DNA from: Ridgeia piscesae
Lineage: Eukaryota > Annelida > Polychaeta > Sabellida > Siboglinidae
Assembly: GCA_025642075.2 (NCBI GenBank)
Contig: JAODUO010000851.1
Span: 41,001 to 105,000, forward strand
Length of the DNA stretch: 64,000 nt
Direction of reading: 5' to 3'
The notes beneath the pieces were generated by a model. It worked only from the letters and a program-made list of their open reading frames with translations, was not told the DNA's origin and did not search any database. Both the position numbers and the translations under genes were made by a program. Shown one piece after another: positions 54,096 through 64,000 of this stretch. Position 1 is the stretch's first letter. Each line of letters opens with the position of its first letter.

Positions 54096-55309
54096 TGTTT
54101 GCCCGCCTACCAGCCAGCCCGCCCGCCCACCCGCCCTCCCGCCCGCCATTCAAGCGCCCATGTTAGGCGCCTACACAACACCACACCCACTCTAAAATGG
54201 TCAACTCAGGCTCGTGGTATTTTACTGGCTTCACCAGACAATATAGCGAAATCATCATTATATGTTCCGGTGAATCAGAGGTAAATGGTGTCAACTACAC
54301 AACCCCGTGTGTCTCTAGAACATCATGTTCTGTTGCTAGATAAGAACACAATGATATAATCAAATGTACGAAGTGAAAAATATATAAATATTGAGAGTGT
54401 GCTGTTGACATATTCACGCCACAGCCAAATTTAACGCGTATAGTCGTTAGAGTAGGTTTTTCTCCGTCCGATAAAAATGGACGAAAAATATTGAAGTACA
54501 GCAAGAATAGAACCTTCGATCGGATGACTGTAATTTACATGATAACTTGTATAGTAATTTCTTTGACATACATGATCGTAAAGGCATAACGACTAAAGCC
54601 GCCCCCACGGCATACCCAACTTGTCAGTTGGGTTCAGTCAAACGAATTGCCGTAGCAAGCTCTGTCATATTCAGTGTCGGATATAGCCTAGGTTGTTTTA
54701 AGCAAAAACAAACAAAACAATTACAGTCGGTAAAACGAGCGCTACTAATTGCGTACTGATTAATATAAACGGACATAATATATATACCTACATCAACTTG
54801 ACTGGACACAACATGAGAACAGTAGTTGATTTATACAAAATAGTTTATTCTACACCAATTATAGCTTTTCGCCCGACTGCGCGATAGTTGTAACCACACG
54901 GGTAGCACAATGGAGTGGACTGCATGACCCGGCCAGTAACTGGTCATATCGAGGCCACGTCGATATGTAGCGTTGTATGTAAAGACACGAAAATAAACAG
55001 TCTTTTTGTGACTTGTAACATACCTTCTCGTTTACGATCTCTGCAGCTTGTTCCTTAACCAGTTGCAATATCCGTGTCCACGTCAAATCTACGTTGGTTG
55101 GTGGTCACTGGTTCGCGCCAACCAACAAACTACACTTAACCCGTTGACATACAAACGCGCCCTGGGGATGGGGTGTTGGCTCGCTTGCCCTGTCGTCACG
55201 CGCCGCTGGTTTCTTTTCGCACACGTATCTCTGGTTTGCTATTTCGTCATGCGCCGCTGGTTTTCGTCCAGCGAAGTGCTATTTCTATGTCAACCCGCGA
55301 GTTCCAGCG
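54096..55309. other. Intergenic with one possible minus-strand exon
   Basis: On the minus strand 55088-55024 is a candidate exon of 65 nt: acceptor CCAACGTAG, open frame LTWTRILQLVKEQAAEIVNEK, donor GTATGT. The coding frame is helical and plausible, but no partner exon was identified. The rest shows no gene. Confidence 0.35.
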
Positions 55310-56776
55310 ATGCCCGATGAGGAGCCGACAGATCCCACGGAGCAGTGCCCAAGGAGGAGCCGACAGATCCCACGGAGCAGTGCCCGAGGAGGAGCCGACA
55401 GATCCCACGGAGCAGTGCCCGAGGAGGAGCCGACAGATCCCACGGAGCAGTGTCCGAGGAGGAGCCGACAGATCCCACGGAGCAGTGCCCGAGGAGGAGC
55501 CGACAGATCCCACGGAGCAGTGCCCGAGGAGGAGCCGACAGATCCCACGGAGCAGTGCCCGAGGAGGAGCCGACAGATCCCACGGAGCAGTGCCCGAGGA
55601 GGAGCCGACAGATCCCACGGAGCAGTGTCCGAGGAGGAGCCGACAGATCCCACGGAGCAGTGCCCGAGGAGGAGCCGACAGATCCCACGGAACAGTGCCC
55701 GAGGAGGAGCCGCAGATCCCACGGAGCAGTGCCCGAGGAGGAGCCGACAGATCCCACGGAGCAGTGCCCGAGGAGGAGCCGACAGATCCCACGGAGCAGT
55801 GCCCGAGGAGGAGCCGACAGATCCCACGGAGCAGTGCCCGAGGAGGAGCCGACAGATCCCACGGAGCAGTGCCCGAGGAGGAGCCGACAGATCCCACGGA
55901 GCAGTGCCCGAGGAGGAGCCGACAGATCCCACGGAGCAGTGTCCGAGGAGGAGCCGACAGATCCCACGGAGCAGTGCCCGAGGAGGAGCCGACAAATCCC
56001 ACGGAGCAGTGTCCGAGGAGGAGCCGACAGATCCCACGGAGCAGTGCCCGAGGAGGAGCCGACAGATCCCACGGAGCAGTGCCCGAGGAGGAGCCGACAG
56101 ATCCCACGGAGCAGTGCCCGAGGAGGAGCCGACAGATCCCACGGAGCAGTGCCCGAGGAGGAGCCGACAGATCCCACGGAGCAGTGCCCGAGGAGGAGCC
56201 GACAGATCCCACGGAGCAGTGCCCGAGGAGGAGCCGACAGATCCCACGGAGCAGTGCCCGAGGAGGAGCCGACAGATCCCACGGAGCAGTGCCCGAGGAG
56301 GAGCCGACAGATCCCACGGAGCAGTGCCCGAGGAGGAGCCGACAGATCCCACGGAGCAGTGCCCGAGGAGGAGCCGACAGATCCCACGGAGCAGTGCCCG
56401 AGGAGGAGCCGACAGATCCCACGGAGCTGTCCGAGGAGGAGCCGACAGATCCCACGGACATGCCCGAGGAGGAGCCGGCAGATCCCACGGAACAGTGCCC
56501 GAGGAGGAGCCGACAGATCCCACGGAGCAGTGCCCGAGGAGGAGCCGACAGATCCCACGGAGCAGTGCCCGAGGAGGAGCCGACAGATCCCACGGAACAG
56601 TGCCCGAGGAGGAGCCGACAGATCCCACGGAGCAGTGCCCGAGGAGGAGCCGACAGATCCCACGGAGCAGTGCCCGAGGAGGAGCCGGCAGATCCCACGG
56701 AACAGTGCCCGAGGAGGAGCCGACAGATCCCACGGAGCAATGTCCGAGGAGGAGCCGACAGATCCCACGGAGCCGT
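55310..56776. repeat. 35-bp minisatellite (~42 copies), open in all six frames
   Basis: The unit is built on GAGGAGCCGACAGATCCC followed by ACGGAGCAGTGCCC, 35 bp in all. Copies are nearly identical; a few have single substitutions (GTGTCC, GGCAGA, GGAACA) and three are length variants near 55710, 56425 and 56455. Because 35 is not a multiple of 3, each frame cycles through the same 35-residue repeat; no frame on either strand meets a stop for about 1.45 kb. It is followed within 25 bp by a TIR-domain relic. Confidence 0.95.
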
Positions 56777-56800
56777 GCAGTAAAGACACGTTTAACTTAA

Positions 56801-56995
56801 CAACTCCTGTTACCGAACAATTTAAGGTGCGGTGACATCGACGACGACGATGACAGGGAGGCGGATCTGACGTGTTGGCGGCGCATGCGCGATGCACTGC
56901 TGCATGACCCCGACCAAGAAAGGTGTTTGGGACAAATGACGTCACTTTTCGTTCTTGCATCACTTCATGATAATGATGCTAATGAATGGTATTAG
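56801..56995 (+). pseudogene. TIR-domain C-terminal relic of a second TLR copy
   Basis: The plus-strand frame from CAA at 56801 to TAG at 56995 (64 residues) reads QLLLPNNLRCGDID, then READLTCWRRMRDALL and HDPDQERC. It aligns with the end of the TLR at 5.0-7.9 kb (QLLLPNSPCVVLRCCDVD, EADLTFWRRMRNELL, RDPEQERC), with four or five residues deleted and FW changed to CW. At DNA level identity is also clear (GAGGCGGATCTGACGT, TTGGCGGCGCATGCGC). A TAA lies directly upstream in frame, then the 35-bp minisatellite. Nothing of the LRR, TM or earlier TIR is recognisable upstream. Confidence 0.8.
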
Positions 56996-57149
56996 AATGA
57001 CAACACGGTAGAACTTTCAAACGTCTCAATTATGAAATACACCATTGGAGTGAAATGTTGATATATTAAATATTTATGGAAGTACTATTTTATATCGTCT
57101 TATTTCTACACTATTGCACTTGATGTACTTTTGAGTAATGACACTTTAA

Positions 57150-57400
57150 TTAATATTAGCATTTATTGATTACGTGTATTGTCTACATAACAGTGATACG
57201 AAAATACTTTCGCTATATATCAAATTGTCTAAGCGTACGTGCTAAACAGTTTCGGACCCAACACAGACCCTTGTGGCATGTCGCAACTTAGATGTGCCTA
57301 CCTGAAGTTGTGGCGTCGATCCAGACATATTGTGTCTTGCCGTTGGTGTAGGATAGCATCAAATCCAGAACTTCTGTAGTACAATCACACCAATATAATG
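57150..57400 (-). mobile_element. LINE reverse-transcriptase palm fragment
   Basis: Minus strand, high to low: LMLSYTNGKTQYVWID; after a frame change DMPQGSVLGPKLFSTYA; then SYHCYVDNTRNQ. These are the GxPQGSVLGP and HCYADDTQ motifs of CR1/L2-type LINE reverse transcriptases, the latter with YVDN for YADD. A short, dead fragment. Confidence 0.65.
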
Positions 57401-58940
57401 AGCGTTGCGAACGCTTTAGCATTATGTCAGTTTCGGTGACCAGTCATTTCGTGTGGTTGAAGCTCGGCTATAGAATGCACTGTCCACTGCTATCAAGTGC
57501 AGCGAAAAATTGTCGGCGTTCAGAAAGGCACCAAAAACGCACAAATAGAAGTTACAGAGTCACTGACTTGTCATGTAACTTTACCCCTGACAATCTCGCC
57601 AAAGGAACAGTATTGCACTTCGATGCTTGTACGTATTTCACACAGTAGAATCAATATGTGTTATATGCATCCTCAATGTAGTTATTGCGACACAAGAAAC
57701 ACCGGTTACCACACAATAAAATGGCAGAATTGCAGAGCGGCGAACATCTATGGAGTTTCACTGTTCACGTCAATACTGTAACTTTCTAGTTATCATTTGT
57801 AGTTTTTGTACTCGACAACGATCTACAAACTGGATTGTCCGTACACAGTGTTGTTAGAATGTGAGAACTTAAGAGTTGCGGTTCAAATACACCGCCTTTT
57901 TCAGAACTAGCCACTAATTAAAAGCTGCAAGCCCTTGTGTTGATGACTGCCAGGTGTCTGCTAGCGCTGGGAGTCACGCATGACTGCACACAGCGTAGAG
58001 TCCTGCAACACTGCTTAACAGAAAATGTGACGTCACGGACTTTAGATGTGGAAGTATTTAGGTTATCTAGAATCGTGTCACATACGTGGTCGAGCCTTTT
58101 CTATAATATGCAGTCAATATCATGCAGATGCGTCATATGATGTGTCAAAACACGTTGTAACACCTGCTATTATTGTTGTTATTATTGTTTTTTTATTAAA
58201 TACACGCATATTAGTATGTTTATATTAACAATCAATAATGACACTGAATACTACACCATACCTCTGAGGGACCCAGAGCCTTGTGTTGGAACAGTCAAGT
58301 GAAGACTTGTACTGTGTTATACAACCACTATTTGTTCTTGACACAGGCAGCGGATAAATGATATCATGACAGTGGTTATACTTTTATAAGTAATTTGTTT
58401 CACCAACAGGCCATGTTGGTTACACGATGTGTCTACGGCTTATTGTGCATTAGCTGGTACGGTGAACGGTGAAAGTTGATGTACGTAATGGCTTTCAGTC
58501 AATGAGGCCTTTGTGTTCCATATAGGCAGCACTTTAGATGTCGAGTATTTTGGGTCATGTCACAAAACAGTGGAAGGCCAGTGCTGTCTAGCGAGAGCAA
58601 TAACGGGTGCTCTCTATACTGTTTAACACTACAACGCACGGTATCCTCACGTCTGTTATCGCCCAATCTGCGATATCCAACACCGGACCGTAGGCTACTG
58701 TAACACAATGGTGCTTGGTCGGGTCAAGCGACATACAACTGCTTCTGCCGCTCGCCGAGACCGCTTGTCGCGACATATCCACACTGCTTCGTTGTTTATC
58801 ACTCACTGACGTGGACATACAACACGTATATGGTGGGAGATGATTGTTGTTATTGTTGTTGTTGTTCTTGTTAGTGTTGTTGTTATTGTTTTGCTTGCTT
58901 TCTTCGTAGCAATGTACATACGCTATGTTTGTTATCTTGC
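57401..58940. other. Intergenic, no gene recognised
   Basis: Several open frames of 60-120 codons, none recognisable. A GTT/TTG-rich stretch at 58841-58890 is low-complexity. Confidence 0.4.
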
Positions 58941-58942
58941 GG

Positions 58943-59290
58943 TCAGCCACCACGTTTACGTCCGGTCAGCCGTGTATGCGAATGTAGGCTCTGTTTGTGA
59001 CGCATTGATACTCCGTAGTAGCTTACTATCTCTACATTGCCACTGTTACTGGATTTGTCCGTAACATATTTCACGGTTTGTTTCGGGCAGTGCCTGGACT
59101 GTGTCTGTTTCTTGTGATGGCCGCACATCTTGTTGCAGTGCCCCATCTTGCCACACGTGTAACACTTAGCAGTCTGCGTGCAGCGACAGCCATCAGCAGT
59201 GTGGCCTCGCCGACCACATTTTGTACACCACTTCGAATCGTGCTCATGATGACGATATTCCCAGGTGTGAAAGCAAGGTTAGCGGTCAAG
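58943..59290 (-). pseudogene. gag-like fragment with two CCHC zinc knuckles
   Basis: The minus strand reads WCTKCGRRGHTADGC, then CYTCGKMGHCNKMC; both fit C-x2-C-x4-H-x4-C exactly. A basic segment (HHKKQTQSRHC) follows. Upstream, CFHTWEYRHHEHDSK in the same frame is preceded by a stop at about 59280. CCHC pairs of this kind occur in retrotransposon Gag or ORF1 nucleocapsids and in some host RNA-binding proteins. No protease or RT lies beside it. Confidence 0.5.
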
Positions 59291-59299
59291 TTTTCAAAC

Positions 59300-60814
59300 T
59301 GGTCCATAAACGTTGGTATGGATGATGATGGTGGACGCTAAATTGCAAGTAATGCCAGTTGCTTACATCGCACTGTTAGATGCTCGAATGAAGAGTATTC
59401 CGCGGTGTTTGTGGATATTAATGGCAGTTCAGTCTTATGCACAATGCCGAGGCCACCTCCTCGCTTCAGTAAATGAATATGTAACCCTGGTTGATACTTC
59501 TAGTCACCAGAGGGCACTGACATACAATGTCACGCCCAGCTGGTCAAGTTTGACAACTGGTTAGGCGCAGTATGCACTGGGCCAGCGACCGGACAATGCC
59601 TAGTATCGGGACCCAGTAACCCATTATCACCAGCGGCCTGAGAAGTGGGTTTGCCAGCAATTGGCGCCAGGTCCGCCAAGTGGTGCGTGGGCGAATAATT
59701 GGAGGATCGTGCTGCCCTCTGGGAGCTGTGTACATAAAAAATAAACGCTGTTGAACATGCAAAGACCAAGTCGTGCGGGGGCGAATAATTGGAGGAGCAT
59801 GCAGCTGTTATATAAATGCTGTTATAACGGAAGGTAATGAAACTTTAGGAAACTGCCTATCACGCGTGATTATTGTCTGGATCGGTCGAACGTTATTAAC
59901 TCCAGCTGTGCTTCCTCGATGGGTTTTTACAACAGAGCAAATATTTAAAGACCTAAGTGTTCGCAGAGTGTCAAGCAGTGTTCCTGGTGTGGTCCTCAGT
60001 GTCACGTCTCCAATGGCACGAAGTTCATAGCCGGTGAATGAAGGCAAGTGGAGAACCCTACACTACACGTCCCGGGTTCACCACTGACCGCAAGAACGGC
60101 TTAATAAGCTTTAGCATCAACATGCGAATGAGACATTTGTGGATCTGCCAGCCACGTGACCGTCCAGTCACGGTGGCGACTCACAACAAAAGACTCACGT
60201 TGTGGCTTTCCGGACACCTTCAGTCGCCTGCGATAAGTCACTCGCGTCTACCGCATTGTCCACCCATTTTGACTGCCCTGGACACTGGCCCTACGAGATG
60301 TTGGTCAAAACACAGGGTCATACACGACTGGTCCGAGCCACGAGCGTGACCACATGGTCAGTCGTCATAAAGACGTCGACCACATGCTCGTTTCATTTAA
60401 CCAGAAAGACAACATTGTAAAAATTCCTCCACATTGGATAACTGAATCCTATTTGAATTATGACATATTTCGGCACTTGAGTATAATTGGTACCAACGTC
60501 AATGTTGTCGCTATAAGTATTACCTGTATATTTGCCTACACTGGGTAGGTCATACTAACCCTAACCCAAATAATAATAATTCGTCATTCCCAGGTGTATT
60601 TATGTTTTACAAATATTTCGTTTTAGACACACTTTGAGACCCAAAATAATGCTCCGATTTGTGTTAGCCGCAAGTGTAATACACTTGTGTTACTGCGCAG
60701 TACACAAGTACAAACAGTTTGTTTTTGCCGACGGCACCTTCTTTTCGGCATCAAGAGTGCGCTAAGAGCGGCTGTTTATGTAATATAAATATGCATGGTA
60801 TGATGTTTCATTAT
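59300..60814. other. Intergenic; small local duplication at 59685-59815
   Basis: GCGAATAATTGGAGGA occurs at 59690 and again at 59780, each followed by CATAAA/TATAAATGCTGTT-type sequence, a short tandem duplication of about 90 bp. Nothing else recognised. Confidence 0.4.
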
Positions 60815-60985
60815 TTGAGACAAGGCGTCTACGTCACGAGGCGGAGAAACGACCGAGGAGAAAAGAGAGGGAGATGTCTCAACACCTTCACGTCTCCTTT
60901 CAATCTGGCACCTGCTGCCAACACCACAACAAGATCTGCAGATCAAGAATGGGGCTCTTGTGTCAATCAGGAGACTTGACGGACC
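60815..60985 (+). mobile_element. LINE 3' end, same family as 50.6-52.5 kb
   Basis: Matches 52335-52510: ACAAG(G/C)CGTCTACGTCACGA, CACCTTCACGTCTCC, AACAAGATCTGCAGATCAAG and CACTGG(A/G)AGAC. It contains the remains of the C-terminal zinc-finger codons and stops exactly where the next dispersed element begins. Confidence 0.8.
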
Positions 60986-62392
60986 ACTGGAAGACATTTG
61001 TCAGACAATTTTCAATTCGTCAAATGTGTTGCTCTTAGCAGCTGTTCTAGCGTCCTGTTTATGGGCAAGAGTGGATAATGTGTTGCGAGCTTTTGGCTGT
61101 TTGTGACCATGCTCTCGATACGGTTGCTAGCCAGACAGTTTGCAACGCATCAGGCTAATCTTCCGGCGTACCGAGTTGTAGGAAGAAGGTCGGTTCACGT
61201 CGTCGGGTGTATTCTAGGTCGGGGGACCTGGTCCCGTCAAGCTCCTGGAAGTCACTGCTATGGCCGGCTGCACATTCATTGGCCTGGGACGACTTCTCAC
61301 TCGCAGCAACAAGGTACTTCGATCGTAATAAACATACAAGTGCTTAATTATTATTATCACAAATATATTTCAAGAAATCTGAAATAATTCTGATTAGGAG
61401 TTTACTATGAATTTGCTTAAAATTAATGATTAAGAATATTGTAGTGAGGCTTAGGACACCCTAATATAATTACGTTTCTAACCAATATAATATATTGGTT
61501 AGAAACTGAATAACAAATTTTAATATATGTATAATATATTATATTGTATTATATTATACATCATGTTGGCATTTATGACATATATGTAACATTTATGTAG
61601 GTGGTGTCTGTATTTTTAAATTGATGTGTACCATTCATTACCCATACAGAGTATATATTATGACAGAAGGGAAACGTCGACAACCATAAATGAAATTTGG
61701 CAAATATCCAGCAAAACACCAACAAAATCATACACACCATTAGCAAAATTCATAGTTGTTATTTGCCAGAATATAGTCTGAAATGGGAAATAGATGCGAG
61801 ACGAAGTCTTCAGTTCCAAGAAATAAATGCGGGGTCAATACTAACAATAAATAAATACAATTTCTCTGCAAAACCTATAGTAGTTGTGATGGTGTTACAT
61901 TGAAACAGATAATGTATTGAACATTTATTTTAATAATACCCTTACAGCTGCTTATTTGGCAAATACTGAAAACTGTAATTTTAGATAGATAGAAAACTGC
62001 GAGTTATTCCTTTCTATATGAAATATGACGAAACAATAATCCTGTGAGGTAATGATGCGAGAGGCGACATCTAGCGGATTAGGCCAGTAGTATAGAATGT
62101 AGCTGATTTACGCCACAGGGGGAAGATTAAATATAGCCGATAATTAGCCGGAAAAACTATAACGAACCGTAATTCGTCATCTGATCACGTCTTGTTTTCA
62201 CCAAATAGTTAATGTAGTTTGACTTTATTTTGTGTTGCAAATTTATGGTTGTGTTGTGAATTATTAGGAAAACATTTTAACTTAATAACTAACAACATAA
62301 CCATAAAATTACAATACAAAATAAAGTCAACCTCCCTCCTTGTGCAATGAAGTTTCTTGGCGCTTCTCAATAAATAAAGTAGTAACCCCCAC

Positions 62393-63246
62393 AATCTTCT
62401 CCTGCCCTCGCCTCTTGTGATCGATGGCAGGACAGTTGAAATCGTCCAACATTTCAAATTTCTCGGTTCTACAATCTCCAGTAATCTCAAATGGGAACTT
62501 AATGTTGTTAATATTGTCAAAAAGGCCCAGCAGCGGCTGTACTTTTTAAGAAGGTTAAGATCGTTTGGTTTGACCACACGGGTCATGCTCAACTTTTACA
62601 GAGCTGTAATCGAGAGTGTTCTGGTATTTTCTATCACAGTATGGTTTGGGTCGATTACACAGAAGGAAACGCTCAAATTAAACAAGTTGTGAAAACTGCT
62701 TCCCGAATCCTGTTAGGAAGAGCCACTCTCATCTCTCAAGATTCATCCCATCCTGCCCATGACCTATTTGAACCTCTTCCATCTAGTCGTCGATTCAGAT
62801 CCATCAAAACCAGGATCAACCGGTTTAGTACTAGCTTTTTTCCCTTAGCCGTTCAAGCCCTGTCAAAACAGAAGTGATTTTTCTACCACCCGCAGCAAAC
62901 ACTGATTCCACTTTCCGATGAGTTTTTAGTGTGTATATTTTATCATAATTTATTATATATTATTTTATTTCATATTTTACATTTTAAGCTAATATATCTA
63001 GATCGTATCAATTATTTATCGATGTTATACAGAACAATTTTTTATTCGGACCTTTTTATGTGATTGTCCTGATATATTTATTTATTTATTTATTTATTTT
63101 AAAGTAGTAGTATATTATTTTTATCTTCATCGTTTGGTGCATGTGAATGTACTAGTACGACGCATTACACATTACACATTCCAATGTTTTATTGTAACTA
63201 CAATGTGAACACATGGCAATAAAGCTATCTTATCTTTATCTTAACT
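62393..63246 (+). mobile_element. Nested LINE 3' fragment
   Basis: Absent from the other copy of the host element, so it inserted after the copies separated. It reads VEIVQHFKFLGSTISSNLKW, KKAQQRLYFLRRLRSFGL and MLNFYRAVIESVL; after a frameshift near 62690, KTASRILLGRA and RFRSIKTRINRFSTSFFPLA to a stop at 62877. This is the C-terminal thumb region of CR1-type LINEs. The 3' end is CAATAAAGCTATCTTATC, like the tail at 20386. Confidence 0.85.
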
Positions 63247-63344
63247 TTATATAATGTTGCTGGTAGTTAATACAGTCTAGGATGTGTATCTACTCAAATA
63301 CCATTGGGGCCGGCATGCTTGCTGTCACAATTAATGTACTGATA

Positions 63345-63510
63345 TGCCTGTGCTGTGGAACAATGGTGAATATGTGTACGAGCAGCCTTTGCGCATTAAT
63401 TGTAGCATGTGGCTGGATGCTTCCCAGAGAAGTTGAGATGGGGTCTGAAGGAAGTAAAGTATGTTAATGCGCTCTGGATACTGCGCTATATAAGAACTTA
63501 CCTTTTGTTG
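63345..63510 (+). mobile_element. SINE-like repeat within dispersed element copy 2
   Basis: Third copy of the repeat with GTGTACGAGC, CCCAGAGAAGTTGAGATGG and CTGCGCTATATAAGAACTTA. Confidence 0.8.
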
Positions 63511-64000
63511 TTTACGTAACACATTACGTAATTAAATAAAACTAAATGTCTATTTCAATCTACATTGATCTTGCATTATTGCTTTGCTTGGGAGAGTTTG
63601 TTAGCTGGCACATACATGTTTTTGTTTTTAACTACATACCGATATCTCTGTTACCAATAATACCTAAGGTCATTGAACAAGTTATGCAAAATCAGATGCG
63701 TTGCTGCTCACTTAGTATCATTGTTTTAATTAATTCTAACCAGTGCGGTCACTCAACCGAATATGCCACTACGGACGACTGTGAAACAACCATACTGGAT
63801 TTTATTTAAACATCTATTAATAATTATTTAGATTTATCCAATAATTCGATACATTTGACCACTTAATTGCTTTAAGCAAAGTGCATTTACAAATAATATG
63901 GAACAGACGACACCGTCCTACAGCAAATGGAAATTTATTTTAAAAAACAGTACGTCATTTACATTGATGCGATATTTGAAACCACGCCTATTACCACATA

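Larger units (their letters stand above)
60994..64000 (+). mobile_element. Dispersed element, copy 2, running off the window
   Basis: Plus-strand counterpart of 35975-33700, beginning near ATTTGTCAGACAATTTTCAA. High similarity continues to the last base of the window except for a nested LINE at about 62393-63246. It contains an inverted-repeat motif at 61472-61505 (GTTTCTAACCAATATA and its complement), also kept in copy 1 at about 35434-35468. No transposase recognised. Confidence 0.85.

Noticed and set aside
53347..54284. Cys-Leu-Pro-Ala / Pro-Ser-Val-Arg repeat proteins
   Set aside because: Frame-independent products of tetranucleotide arrays.
55310..56776. CRISPR array
   Set aside because: Units are contiguous with no unique spacers, and the genome is eukaryotic.
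55173..56963. Six overlapping open frames of about 480-560 codons as a repeat protein gene
   Set aside because: All result from a stop-free 35-bp unit; no frame is favoured, and no signal peptide or conserved domain is attached except the downstream TIR relic, which is separated by a stop.
57424..57781. Overlapping plus-strand frames of 74 and 94 codons
   Set aside because: No homology recognised, no splice sites, ordinary length for this base composition.

Overview
The window is animal genomic DNA: genes are split by introns with canonical GT/AG borders, intergenic DNA is AT-rich, and microsatellites, minisatellites and decayed retrotransposons take up a very large share. A leucine-rich-repeat Toll-like receptor, a CUB-CUB-trypsin gene, several LINE clades and a SINE-like repeat ending in GCTATATAAGAACTT suggest a marine invertebrate, probably a lophotrochozoan such as a gastropod mollusc. 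That taxonomic guess is inference. There are no bacterial operons, CRISPR arrays or recognisable RNA genes.

Layout. 0-4 kb: a TGCCGGGTAGA minisatellite with higher-order structure, then a duplicated ~500 bp unit whose second copy carries an expanded compound microsatellite, then (GT)n/(TA)n. 5.0-7.9 kb (minus): a Toll-like receptor in one long exon. 8-18.9 kb: no confident gene; (CA)n arrays, a (GGGAC)n array running into a 13-bp minisatellite, a LINE fragment, a ~1.85 kb palindrome built from LINE 3' ends, and a Z-DNA-prone GCGCGT array. 19.2-22.7 kb (plus): a CUB-CUB-trypsin-like gene with a duplicated exon remnant, a SINE abutting one exon and no visible Ser195 exon. 23.2-28.9 kb (minus): a decayed multicopy element with a PIN/XPG-like nuclease signature, a LINE and a hAT-like transposase scrap.

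30.0-43.3 kb (minus): a type II pantothenate-kinase-like gene. I assembled it from nine exons that keep one consistent frame (1,200 nt, 400 codons). The exon expected to carry the glycine-rich GTSxGGG loop is not found. The intron where it should lie holds a copy of a dispersed element that recurs inverted at 61-64 kb. One exon carries an in-frame TGA. 37.3-39.7 kb holds further elements.

44-64 kb: a pogo-like transposase tail, a 600-bp polypyrimidine tract leading into a short open exon, two adjacent LINEs (the second flanked by ~135-bp direct repeats), tetranucleotide arrays, a 35-bp minisatellite open in all six frames, a TIR-domain relic of a second TLR copy just downstream of it, a gag-like zinc-knuckle fragment, LINE tails, and the second copy of the dispersed element with a nested LINE.

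The recognisable genes (TLR, CUB-protease, PanK-like) do not form an evident pathway. The dominant theme is repeat-driven remodelling of genes. I did not find a clear new multi-gene system; the best leads are the PanK-like gene lacking a core exon and the TIR relic fused to a six-frame-open minisatellite.
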